Positions 1 through 7,458 of a stretch of DNA of 14,860 nucleotides are shown piece by piece. Under the pieces are notes generated by a model. It saw only the letters and a list, made by a program, of their open reading frames with translations. It did not search any database and was not told the origin of the DNA. The stretch is from Candidatus Bathyarchaeota archaeon. GTDB taxonomy: Archaea > Thermoproteota > Bathyarchaeia > Bathyarchaeales > Bathyarchaeaceae. The stretch spans positions 1 to 14,860 of the forward strand of contig JAOUJL010000020.1 of the NCBI GenBank assembly GCA_029883255.1. Direction: 5' to 3'. The translations under genes and the position numbers were made by a program. Each line of letters opens with the position of its first letter. Position 1 is the stretch's first letter.

Positions 1-1
1 C

Positions 2-340
2 ATTATAATTGATAGCCTAAGCGTCTTAACGGTTGAGACTCCGCCCTCTGAGTTTTTAACGTTCATAACTAGGCTGAAGAACATCGTCTCGGACGGAAAG
101 ACCATGATCGTGAGTTTCCACCCCGAATTTCTGTCTCAAGAATCTGTAATGAAACTGAAAGCGTCATCAGACATCTACTTTACCTTACAGAGCGACGTCA
201 TTGCTGGAATGAACTTGAAGATACTCAAGATCATTAAGTTATGGGGTGGTGGTAGCGGTGAAAGAAAAAATTCAATAGCTCTCGAAGTGAACCCTGCAAT
301 AGGGCTGAGAGTCATGCCCTTCGGTGGAGTGTCCGTTTAG
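2..340 (+). CDS. arlH: ArlH (FlaH) archaellum motor ATPase, C-terminal part only
   Basis: The frame is open from the window edge, so the N-terminal half of the protein, including Walker A, lies outside. The visible 112 residues start in a Walker B-like strand (IIIDSLS) and continue with a KaiC/RecA-fold C-terminal half: LxxIVSDGKTMIVSFHPEF, then SDIYFTLQSDVIAGM, then a strand ending ALEVNPAIGLRVMPF. ArlH (formerly FlaH) is a RecA/KaiC-like ATP-binding protein that sits with ArlI and ArlJ at the base of the archaellum. The identity is supported by these motifs and by the arlI and arlJ genes directly downstream on the same strand. An ATG at 104 is internal, because coding similarity continues upstream of it. 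The stop is TAG at 338-340, followed after 27 bases by arlI. Another KaiC-like ATPase is possible, but the H-I-J order makes this the best reading. Confidence 0.88.
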   Translation: MIIDSLSVLTVETPPSEFLTFITRLKNIVSDGKTMIVSFHPEFLSQESVMKLKASSDIYFTLQSDVIAGMNLKILKIIKLWGGGSGERKNSIALEVNPAIGLRVMPFGGVSV

Positions 341-367
341 GAGGGCCCGAAAACGAAGCTAACGAAA

Positions 368-1999
368 ATGCTTAGCAAACCGAAACATGCAAAGAATGAG
401 AAAGAAGAAAAGCTAAACCTCCTTAAAAAAGAGAAATGCGAGACTTTAGAAAACGCTGTAAGAGAGCACCCCTATCTTGCAGCTTACTTAGAGAAGTTGA
501 CAGATAAGCCGACATACATAAAAAGTCTTGACTTCGAGAAATCTGACCGAAAAACGAATGTCCTTTATCCATTAGGCTTCGGGATATACGCTCATATCCA
601 AGCTGGAACAGAGATCGGCACATATTATCTAGTAGAACCTAAGAAACCTAACCGTGCCTTGCTTGATCAAATTGAATCATCAGTCGCCAGACTCGTGGGT
701 CCTGAAGAGTATGATAGCGATAAAGATCAAGTCTTGGCTTCTCTCTTTCGAAAGACCATCAGAAAGAAATGGGTGAAAATTCCAAAAGAAGAGCAAGATC
801 ATGTCTTATATTACTTTCTGAGGGAAAAGGTTAGACATGGATTCTTAGAAGGTTTCTTAGCTGATCCTTGGCTTGAAGATATCAGCGTGGCTGGGGCTGG
901 ATGCGTGTTTGTTTATCACAAGTTGTATGGCTCCTTAGAGACAAATGTTGAGATCAATATGGGTGAAGTTGACTATCTGCTCAGGAGCATATCTGAAAGA
1001 TATGGAAAGGTGTTAAGCTATACCCACCCAATCATAGACATACATCTACCAGACGGATCTAGGTTCAACATCGTTTTCGGGGAGGACATAAGTCTAAAAG
1101 GTAGTAACTTTACTATTCGAAAGTTCTCTGAGGAGCCCATATCTGTTGCACATCTGATTCGATGGGGCACGTTTTCACAGGAGTTAGCTGCCTACCTATG
1201 GATGCTCCTCGATGTCGGCATTTCGTGCTTTTTCTGTGGAGAAACGGCGTCAGGCAAAACTACCAGCTTAAATGCGTTCTTGGGCTTCGTCAAATCAGAT
1301 TCGAAGATTGTCAGCATTGAGGAGACGCCTGAGGTGAATATATTTCACAAAAACTGGGTCAGAGAAGTGACTAGGTTACATACTGGCACGAAGGTTACAA
1401 TGTTTGACCTTTTGAAGGCAGCTCTCAGACAGAGACCCGATTATATCATAGTTGGTGAGATAAGAGGGGAGGAGGGAAGAATAGCTTTCCAAGGTATTCA
1501 AACAGGGCATCCGGTCGTATCGACGATGCACGCTGGTGACCTAGGGCAACTGTTCCAAAGGCTAACGTCTCACCCAATTAATGTCCCGAAATCGCACATG
1601 AATGGATTGAACGTAGCTATTTTCCAAGCAAGGGTAAGGCGTGGAAACAAACTAATCAGAAGAATCACCTCGGTCAACGAGATAATTAGCTACGAGGAAA
1701 AGGAAAGCAGACTGAATTACCTACCTACATTCAACTATGATCCTGACACAGACCATCTCCGCTCAGTCGGCTCAAGCTTTCTATTAGAAAGTAAGGTCCT
1801 CGACTTCAGAGGCTGGGGAAAAGAGAAGATAAAAGACCTATACGAAGAACTGAAGGTCAGAACCGAAATCCTCAGATACCTTTCAGAAAACTATCCCCGA
1901 TACATAAACGTATGGAAAACGGTGATAACTGTTCAGAATAACGGGGTGCAGGAAGTCTATGACAGAGTTAAGGAGGGGAAAATTCCTTGGAAAGAATGA
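368..1999 (+). CDS. arlI: ArlI (FlaI) type II/IV secretion-family ATPase of the archaellum
   Basis: This 543-residue hexameric ATPase powers archaellum assembly and rotation at the cytoplasmic face of the membrane. Visible motifs in order are: Walker A GETASGKT at about residues 291-298; an Asp-box-like SIEETPE at 316-322; Walker B DYIIVGEIRGEE at 358-369; and a His box STMHAGD at 385-391. The N-terminal ~250 residues match the regulatory domain of GspE/PilT/FlaI-type ATPases (ADPWLEDISV, then YTHPIIDIHLPDGSRFNI). The length is normal for archaeal FlaI. ATG 368 is the first start codon after the arlH stop in this frame. A GGAGG-like stretch lies over and just after that stop, about 20 bases upstream, which is farther than usual. 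The stop TGA overlaps arlJ. A pilus ATPase of the same family is the alternative, but the neighbours favour the archaellum. Confidence 0.93.
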   Translation: MLSKPKHAKNEKEEKLNLLKKEKCETLENAVREHPYLAAYLEKLTDKPTYIKSLDFEKSDRKTNVLYPLGFGIYAHIQAGTEIGTYYLVEPKKPNRALLDQIESSVARLVGPEEYDSDKDQVLASLFRKTIRKKWVKIPKEEQDHVLYYFLREKVRHGFLEGFLADPWLEDISVAGAGCVFVYHKLYGSLETNVEINMGEVDYLLRSISERYGKVLSYTHPIIDIHLPDGSRFNIVFGEDISLKGSNFTIRKFSEEPISVAHLIRWGTFSQELAAYLWMLLDVGISCFFCGETASGKTTSLNAFLGFVKSDSKIVSIEETPEVNIFHKNWVREVTRLHTGTKVTMFDLLKAALRQRPDYIIVGEIRGEEGRIAFQGIQTGHPVVSTMHAGDLGQLFQRLTSHPINVPKSHMNGLNVAIFQARVRRGNKLIRRITSVNEIISYEEKESRLNYLPTFNYDPDTDHLRSVGSSFLLESKVLDFRGWGKEKIKDLYEELKVRTEILRYLSENYPRYINVWKTVITVQNNGVQEVYDRVKEGKIPWKE

Positions 2000-3564
2000 T
2001 AGCAAAAAGAATTTTGATAGTCTTAATTCCGTCCCTCCTTTTTTCGATCTATTGCTTTGTAATTGGGAATACATTGGAAGGAATGCTCGCTCTAGCCATA
2101 GCCACGGGCATATCGATGTTCTTTCGATACATGAGTGGAAAGGGCGTTCCAACCAGAATTGATCGCCCCTTAGTTACCCTGATACTTCACCTCTATACTC
2201 TTTCGCTAGGCGAGGTTGGACCGGAAGACCTGATTGAGGCCGTAGCGGACACGAAGGAGTACGGATTCTACAGCCAAGTTTTTCGAAAAATCCGCAACCT
2301 AGCGAAAGATTTCGGATACGGATTCACAAAGGCAACCGCTCAAATAGCTCACACCATGAAATCTCCTTTAAGAGAAATACTAGTGCGATTCACAACCATC
2401 TTCTCCAGTGTAAAGCCAGAAGGATACCTAAAGATCGAGGCATCAACCTCGATGGTGGAGTACTCTGGATACTACGAGAGGGCGATCGAATCGCTAAAGA
2501 TGGTAGGAGGCGTGTATACCGCATTCCAAAGCGTGATTATCTTCATGGTGATGACCTTGGCGATTATGACTGTTTTTGCCGTGAGTGCAGACATGGTTGT
2601 CTATGCGTACATCGTCGCAGCCATTGCACTCGTAATTATATATACTATTATTAGGATATCGGCACCAAGCGAGAAAATCGTCCATTTAGGAGAATTTCCT
2701 CCTCGATCTTACAGAGCCATGAAGTGGAGCTTGTTAGTTACCATCCCCGTTTCTGCTTTAGTCGCTTTTATGTTATACTTTTCGTACGGAGAAGCTTTCT
2801 CCTTCCTAGCTCTCGGCATGGGAATGATCATTCCGGGTATATTGGCTTACAAGGTAGAGTCCTACGTGGATTCAATTGACAGGAACTATCCCACGTTTCT
2901 AAAAGCTTTAGGGGAAAACCTTGCCTCAACCTCAGACCTCAAATCTGCCCTCCGTTATATTCTCTACATGGAGCTGGGACCCCTAAAGAAATTAGTGCAA
3001 AAGGCGCTTGCAAGGCTTAAACTTGGCCTAAGCCACGACAAAACAATGTCTACTCTTTCCTCGGAAACCGGATCTTACAAAGCATATGTAAGTAATAGGA
3101 TTTTCTTAGACGCGCTAAACCGTGGAGGCGATCCCCTCAAGATAGGCAACATACTTGGAAACAGAGTTGTAAAATTCCTCGAATTCAGAAAGAAAAGACT
3201 GACTATGGCTAACGGCTTTCAAATCACCCTTCTAGTTATTCAACCGATAACCGTCGTGTTGCTCGTCGTCCTAACAACTCTCTCAAGATTCCTCTCTCAG
3301 TACATGTCTGTGATGCCAGCCTTTGGATTTGCCCCAGTCCCTATGGGAGTCGTCGAAATCGGAAACGTAATCTTGGTGATGCTTACAACAATTTTGAATG
3401 CCTTGGCACTTAAGGAGATGAAAGGAAGTTTCCTGGGTACATTCCTGCTAAACCTTGGTCTTCTCCTAATCCTCAGTGGAGCAGCGTGGATAGCAACCAC
3501 CGAATTAGTAGACATTATGCTTGGCCAGTTGCCCAGTTTAGAATTTCCTATACCAACTGCGTGA
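1987..3564 (+). CDS. arlJ: ArlJ (FlaJ) archaellum polytopic membrane platform protein
   Basis: This 525-residue integral membrane protein has the T2SS-F/TadC architecture. It has hydrophobic segments near residues 10-45, a soluble helical region (LYTLSLGEVGPEDLIEAV, then a helical segment ending in an STSMVEYSG motif), a central membrane cluster near 170-220 and 245-290, a second soluble repeat (PTFLKALGENLASTSDLKSAL), and a C-terminal cluster of hydrophobic helices from about 410 to 510. ArlJ anchors the archaellum and is driven by ArlI. The start is set by TTG 1987, which lies 8 bases after GGAGGGG (1972-1978). An in-frame ATG at 1996 overlaps the arlI stop (ATGA), but its distance to that ribosome site is poor. 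Either start implies translational coupling with arlI. No further archaellum gene follows within the window. Confidence 0.92.
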   Translation: MERMIAKRILIVLIPSLLFSIYCFVIGNTLEGMLALAIATGISMFFRYMSGKGVPTRIDRPLVTLILHLYTLSLGEVGPEDLIEAVADTKEYGFYSQVFRKIRNLAKDFGYGFTKATAQIAHTMKSPLREILVRFTTIFSSVKPEGYLKIEASTSMVEYSGYYERAIESLKMVGGVYTAFQSVIIFMVMTLAIMTVFAVSADMVVYAYIVAAIALVIIYTIIRISAPSEKIVHLGEFPPRSYRAMKWSLLVTIPVSALVAFMLYFSYGEAFSFLALGMGMIIPGILAYKVESYVDSIDRNYPTFLKALGENLASTSDLKSALRYILYMELGPLKKLVQKALARLKLGLSHDKTMSTLSSETGSYKAYVSNRIFLDALNRGGDPLKIGNILGNRVVKFLEFRKKRLTMANGFQITLLVIQPITVVLLVVLTTLSRFLSQYMSVMPAFGFAPVPMGVVEIGNVILVMLTTILNALALKEMKGSFLGTFLLNLGLLLILSGAAWIATTELVDIMLGQLPSLEFPIPTA

Positions 3565-3661
3565 ATACGTGGACAACAACAGGGTTGAAAAGCTTCATAG
3601 ACTGGTGCATGTAGGACACGGTGCAAAACTGTTGATACACGCAAAGAAGTATCGGTAATGA

Positions 3662-4909
3662 TTACGCCTCTTTGTCCATGGGTTCCCGTACCATGTTGAT
3701 TATGAAGAATACTGCCACTAGCTCGGCAGCGGTGAATAAGTAAAATGGCACTGCAGGGCTAACCATTTGGAATAGGAAACCTCCTGCGAGTATACCTAAC
3801 GCTGTTGAAATGGCGCTACATATGCCCCAAAGCGCCGTTATTCGCCCCCTCATGGTTCTAGGCGTCAAATCCGCTTGAAGAGCCTCATGAGCAGGAGCAT
3901 AATATATCCCAGTTACTATAAGAAGAAGAGCAACAATCAAGACTTGAACGAACGAATGAGCTAGAGTAAATAGTACGGCACAAGGAGCGCATGTTGCCGC
4001 TGATAATATCATAATTTTTCTTTTCCCAAATTTGTCACTAAGCCACCCTCCAGGAATCTTCAAGATGATTACCAATAGAAGCTGTAGACTAACAATTGCA
4101 CCCCATTCGAGGTTTGTAAGTCCAATCACATTATTCGCATAAAGAATGTAATATTGTCCTACGGCTCCGTTGGCAAACATTACCAGCGCATATGAAATCA
4201 TCAAAGGTTTTAGACCAGTCGGTAATGGCCGCGGAGGCCTCATGAACCCTATTAGTGTATTGAAATTTGAGGAATTCAGTTTTGCGGCGAGTTTGTGTCT
4301 GTGCGTTTCCTTGAGGAAGAGGAAGATGAATAAAGCCGACGTAAAGGCTGTAGCTGCTGTGCACACACACGCCAGTCTAAAGCCGTCAAGTAATCCATGA
4401 TTCTGAATTAACCATCCTCCTATTAGAGGGGCTATTATTACCGGAAGGGATGAAACAACTTGAAGAGATGCTATTCCAGTGGTTCGTTTCTGAGGCGAAA
4501 TCGAATCAGCTACAACAGCATGGGAGGCGGGATTAGACATAACTCCGAGAGCACCGATTATACTTAACACCGCAAAAATGCGCCAATCCTGTACAACTGC
4601 ATAAAGCAATGGAAAAAATATACCGTAAAAGGCAGTTAAGACCATGATCTTCCTTCTGCCATAGTAGTCCGCTATGAAGCCTCCTAGAAGAAGGATGACA
4701 CACTGGATCACGGATGCTATTGACGCCGTTAATCCAAGTGTTAGAGGACTCCCGCCAAGTCCAATGAAGTATAAGGAGACATAAGTGCTTATGATCCCTC
4801 CTCCGAACCCCCTGATGGCGCTACCCACCGCAATAACGCCAATGTTTCCTCGAAAAAAATTTAGGCCTGATCGAAATTCTTCATTTCCAACAGAGACAGT
4901 TGTTTTCAT
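3662..4909 (-). CDS. Major facilitator superfamily (MFS) transporter, substrate unknown
   Basis: The protein has about 415 residues and the hydrophobic pattern of a 12-helix MFS permease. The MFS loop motif A occurs in both halves, GGFIADYYGRRK near residues 76-87 and GGWLSDKFGKRK near 287-298, as expected from the internal duplication. A longer cytoplasmic loop rich in basic residues lies near 200-230 (LKETHRHK, then PPRPLPTGLKP). It would move a small solute across the cytoplasmic membrane using an ion gradient. The motifs do not identify the substrate, and multidrug efflux and sugar uptake are both possible. ATG 4909 overlaps the stop of the upstream PNGase-like gene (ATGA), so the two are probably co-transcribed and translationally coupled. 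An in-frame TTG at 4924 would add five residues. No clear ribosome site decides between them. Confidence 0.86.
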   Translation of the reverse strand: MKTTVSVGNEEFRSGLNFFRGNIGVIAVGSAIRGFGGGIISTYVSLYFIGLGGSPLTLGLTASIASVIQCVILLLGGFIADYYGRRKIMVLTAFYGIFFPLLYAVVQDWRIFAVLSIIGALGVMSNPASHAVVADSISPQKRTTGIASLQVVSSLPVIIAPLIGGWLIQNHGLLDGFRLACVCTAATAFTSALFIFLFLKETHRHKLAAKLNSSNFNTLIGFMRPPRPLPTGLKPLMISYALVMFANGAVGQYYILYANNVIGLTNLEWGAIVSLQLLLVIILKIPGGWLSDKFGKRKIMILSAATCAPCAVLFTLAHSFVQVLIVALLLIVTGIYYAPAHEALQADLTPRTMRGRITALWGICSAISTALGILAGGFLFQMVSPAVPFYLFTAAELVAVFFIINMVREPMDKEA

Positions 4910-5478
4910 CTTTTTTGCCTGCAAGAGTTATCTAGCTTGGCGATTGCCCCGTTCTTTTCTATTTTATATCTTTTTGTTACATTTTCTACGTTTTCATTCT
5001 CAAAAGCGTATATCGCCTTCAGATTTTTCCTCCAATCTCTCTCATACATATAAGGGTCGTCGATTTTCTTCTCTGATGGATCCACGTGAATCCACCTGTC
5101 TTGTTTATTATCAAAAACTTCTGTCCAAACGTGATCGGATATGTCAAGAATCAATCTAGCACGATAGTTATGAGCCAGACAGAGAGCAGTGAACAAAATG
5201 CTAAACTCTCCGCATCTCCCTTTACCATACGCTAGTATTTCCATAGGATCATTATGTCGAATTATGTTGCCCTTACTCCATTCAACTTTCTCATGAATCC
5301 ATTCTAATAGCTCCATCAAAGTGTACCTTCTTTCGAAGAGAACCCTCAGTTCAAACAGCAAAGAGGGATTAGCCAATTTCTTGCTGAGTTTTCGATATTT
5401 GCCAACTGAATTTTTGTGTAATCTGCACATTAAACTCACTAGTCCTGCTCCTGTTTTCTCAACTTTCCGCGTATACAT
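4906..5478 (-). CDS. Peptide:N-glycanase-like transglutaminase-fold protein
   Basis: This 190-residue protein has the transglutaminase/PNGase catalytic core: Cys89 in GKGRCGEF, His116 in SDHVWTEV and Asp133 in RWIHVDPSE. The Cys-His and His-Asp spacings (27 and 17 residues) equal those remembered for yeast Png1 (C191, H218, D235). Flanking motifs are also those of eukaryotic PNGase: RHNDPMEIL before the Cys (compare RYNDP), and YMYERDWRKNLKAIYAF followed by VTKRYKI after the Asp. Eukaryotic PNGase cleaves the amide between an N-glycan and Asn. Here the two CxxC zinc-binding pairs upstream of the core are absent and there is no obvious signal peptide. The activity is therefore inferred; protease-like or structural roles are possible. 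ATG 5478 directly follows a TGA, with AGGTG very close upstream. The gene is coupled to the MFS gene through ATGA. Confidence 0.82.
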   Translation of the reverse strand: MYTRKVEKTGAGLVSLMCRLHKNSVGKYRKLSKKLANPSLLFELRVLFERRYTLMELLEWIHEKVEWSKGNIIRHNDPMEILAYGKGRCGEFSILFTALCLAHNYRARLILDISDHVWTEVFDNKQDRWIHVDPSEKKIDDPYMYERDWRKNLKAIYAFENENVENVTKRYKIEKNGAIAKLDNSCRQKR

Positions 5479-5700
5479 TCACCTAATTGCCCAAGCATTT
5501 TTTAGATAATCTTCCAATGACTTAATCTTTGTCAGGCTTTTCACAAATGGAACAAAAATTTTTGATGAAATAAGCCTTATTTCAGAATTGGGAACATGGC
5601 AGAAATTGAGTGTTAACGTCTTGTGTGCGGTGCGATTAAAGCTGGGCTTTGAGAAAAATTCAGGCTCAATGACGGTATCTACAAAGATGAATAAACATTT
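5479..5700 (-). pseudogene. Open 73-codon frame without a normal start, possible gene remnant
   Basis: This is a stop-free stretch in the same frame as the PNGase-like gene, ended by TGA 5481-5479 immediately before that gene's ATG. The translation looks protein-like: a strand-like LFIFVDTVIEPEFF near the start and a helical end LTKIKSLEDYLKNAWAIR. I do not recognise a family. The frame has no ATG. Its only GTG and TTG codons lie in the last third. An ATG at 5698 sits one base out of frame, so a single-base difference there would give it a normal start. It could be a decayed or frameshifted small gene cotranscribed with the PNGase-like gene, a gene with an unusual start, or chance. No ribosome site is visible at 5698. 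Confidence 0.25.
5566..5584. promoter_or_regulatory. 19-base perfect palindrome, candidate operator
   Basis: TGAAATAAG, one central C, then CTTATTTCA: both nine-base arms match exactly. It lies about 88 bases upstream of the PNGase-like ATG. A second palindrome, CAAAAATTTTTG, lies one base away at 5553-5564. Two-fold symmetric sites of this size commonly bind dimeric regulators. No regulator for it can be named from the window. Confidence 0.45.
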
Positions 5701-5806
5701 TCAGCGCAGCAGATAACTAAATACAGAGTTTCTTGTTTTTTGGGAAAAACACAGAACCTTCGAAGCGTATAGGTAGGCAGTTTAATTGTCGTTTTTTATT
5801 CGAGTC

Positions 5807-7051
5807 CTATTTCGGTTGTAAAGCTTCGTATATCTGTAGAGTCTGCTCCGCAGCCTTTTTCCAAGTGAAATATTGTAGGACTCGTTTTCGTCCATTTTCG
5901 CCCCATTTTTTTGCTCTATTAGAATCCTTCAGCACCTGCCCTACTCCCCAAGCGATGTCCGCTGAATCTCCGCCGTTCGCATGGATGCCATTCTGATCTG
6001 GGCCAGATGATACTACCTGCTCACGAAAGCCAACTACCCCATGGGCTCCCACCACTATCGGTTTCCCCATAGACATGGCTTCCAAGCTAACGATGCCGAA
6101 GGGTTCGTAGACAGATGGAAAAATGCAGACATCGGAGGCTGCGTAATGAAGTATCCTTTCTTCCTCAGGTACGAACTCGAAACAGCAAACGACTTTGTCG
6201 CTTATTCCGAGTCTACTCGCTGTCTCCGTAATATCACTTTGCTGTTCTCCCTTACCCAAAATTACCAACTTTGCCTTTGGGTATTCCTCCAATATCAACG
6301 GCATAGCCTGAACGAGGTTCCTCACGCCCTTAACCCAAGTTAGCCGTCCTAGAAAGAAAAGCATACATTCATCTTTTTGAATGCCATATTTTTCTCGAAT
6401 CTTTTCCACGTCGCTCTTTTTACATTTTTCAGGGTTGTACCGCTCGGGGTCTACTCCATTCCAGACCACGCTGATTTTTGATTTAGGCCAACCATGTCGA
6501 GTCAAGTCTTCTCTCATTGCGTGGCTCACAGTAATTATGCGATCTGCAGCTTCAGCGGTTGCCGACTCAAGATGAGATACTACTCCTGATCCTTGACCAC
6601 CGCTTCGACCAAATTCAGTACTATGCACATGGAAAACTACAGGCACCTTTGTTTCATTTTTTACTATGATCCCTGAGATGCCGCTCAACCAGTCGTGGAC
6701 GCACACTACGTCAAAGTAATGTCCCTCTTTCTTGATTAATTCATTGATGAACTTCGCTACACTAAGGATGTTATGAATAAAGATATCGTTGAAGAAGCGG
6801 ATGTTTGTCCCCCATTGTCTCAAGTCCTGGGTGACGAACATTGGGAACACGTTGCTTGCGTCAACGTTCATTGGACGGTGAACCTCAACCCCCTTTATGA
6901 CCTCCCTCGTCTTCAATTTTCCGGGATTAAGCGTAAAAACAGTGACATCGTGACCTAACCCGACGAACTCACGAGTTATGTAATCTGCGTAGGTGCCTAG
7001 GCCTCCTACGAGCTTAGGTGGATATTCCCAAACGAAGAACCCTATTCTCAA
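5807..7051 (-). CDS. GT4-type glycosyltransferase (GT-B fold), glycogen-synthase-like
   Basis: The protein has about 414 residues and a GT-B fold. The N-terminal half starts RIGFFVWEYPPKLVGGLGTY, with the glycine-rich acceptor loop, then VCVHDWLSG and VVFHVHSTEFGR. The C-terminal half has a nucleotide-sugar site: FLGRLTWVKG (Arg and Lys near 236 and 241) and the retaining-enzyme motif EPFGIVSLE, with its two Glu near 316 and 324. It transfers a sugar from a nucleotide sugar; donor and acceptor are unknown, and glycogen or sucrose-phosphate synthase-like, or surface glycan roles, are possible. I chose TTG 7051 because GAGGTG (7057-7062) lies 5 bases upstream and the family usually begins right at this first strand. 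An in-frame ATG at 7153 would add 34 residues that look unrelated to the fold. It diverges from the PfkB kinase gene. Confidence 0.85.
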   Translation of the reverse strand: MRIGFFVWEYPPKLVGGLGTYADYITREFVGLGHDVTVFTLNPGKLKTREVIKGVEVHRPMNVDASNVFPMFVTQDLRQWGTNIRFFNDIFIHNILSVAKFINELIKKEGHYFDVVCVHDWLSGISGIIVKNETKVPVVFHVHSTEFGRSGGQGSGVVSHLESATAEAADRIITVSHAMREDLTRHGWPKSKISVVWNGVDPERYNPEKCKKSDVEKIREKYGIQKDECMLFFLGRLTWVKGVRNLVQAMPLILEEYPKAKLVILGKGEQQSDITETASRLGISDKVVCCFEFVPEEERILHYAASDVCIFPSVYEPFGIVSLEAMSMGKPIVVGAHGVVGFREQVVSSGPDQNGIHANGGDSADIAWGVGQVLKDSNRAKKWGENGRKRVLQYFTWKKAAEQTLQIYEALQPK

Positions 7052-7458
7052 TCGAACACCTCTTGGCAATTTCCATACTGTTTTGATTCTGCTAGTTATG
7101 GCGGTGCAGGAATGGCAAACGACTCTAGAGAGCGGCAGGATGGATACGATCATGTTCCATTAATGCGTCTCTTGTTAACCCACACCACTAACGGTTCAAA
7201 TTGATTCAGGATATAAAAATGCTTTATGAAGCCACAATTCTGATCACGAACACCCTTTACAAAGCTATGCCTGCAACAGGCATGAACAGTGAATTTTGAA
7301 TACTAACTCCCTTTTCATAATACTTATCAAAAATCCAAACATATTTTTGTCTAACAAATCGATTGGAATACGGGCTATACAGAAGAACGTGACTGTGGAT
7401 GAGTGTAGCAAGACGATCTGCGTTTGCAGGATTAGATTTCCTTGAGGGTTGATGTAGT
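7052..7458. other. Divergent intergenic region between glycosyltransferase and sugar kinase
   Basis: This region must hold promoters for both flanking genes. On the minus strand, a T/A-rich TTTTTATAT stretch near 7211-7219 is a plausible TATA element for the glycosyltransferase. A perfect 7-base inverted repeat lies at 7267-7283. AT-rich sequence near 7311-7350 could serve the rightward gene. I found no RNA gene here. The 71-codon minus-strand frame at 7257-7472 has no protein-like features and overlaps the kinase start. Confidence 0.55.
7267..7283. promoter_or_regulatory. Perfect inverted repeat, candidate operator or hairpin
   Basis: ATGCCTG, a CAA spacer, then CAGGCAT: both seven-base arms match exactly. 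It sits in the middle of the divergent region, so one bound regulator could control both the glycosyltransferase and the kinase. It could also fold as a hairpin in a leader transcript. Confidence 0.4.

Larger units (their letters stand above)
5479..5806. other. 328-base spacer upstream of the PNGase-like gene
   Basis: The spacer separates the glycosyltransferase stop from the PNGase-like start, both on the minus strand. It is AT-rich and presumably holds the promoter of the PNGase-like/MFS unit. It contains a 19-base palindrome at 5566-5584, a 12-base palindrome CAAAAATTTTTG at 5553-5564 and the start-less open frame at 5479-5700. I found no tRNA, no repeat array and no convincing single TATA box in it. 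Confidence 0.6.

Noticed and set aside
104..340. A stand-alone 78-residue gene starting at ATG 104
   Set aside because: The frame is open from the window edge and the upstream residues carry the ArlH Walker B strand, so this is the tail of a longer gene.
3656..3666. Palindrome GTAATGATTAC at the MFS stop
   Set aside because: It is short, overlaps the stop codon and lies between convergent genes, where a regulatory role is unlikely.
5479..5481. Readthrough of TGA joining the upstream open frame to the PNGase-like protein (for example selenocysteine)
   Set aside because: An ATG follows at once, the PNGase-like core is complete without the extension, and no selenocysteine element is evident.
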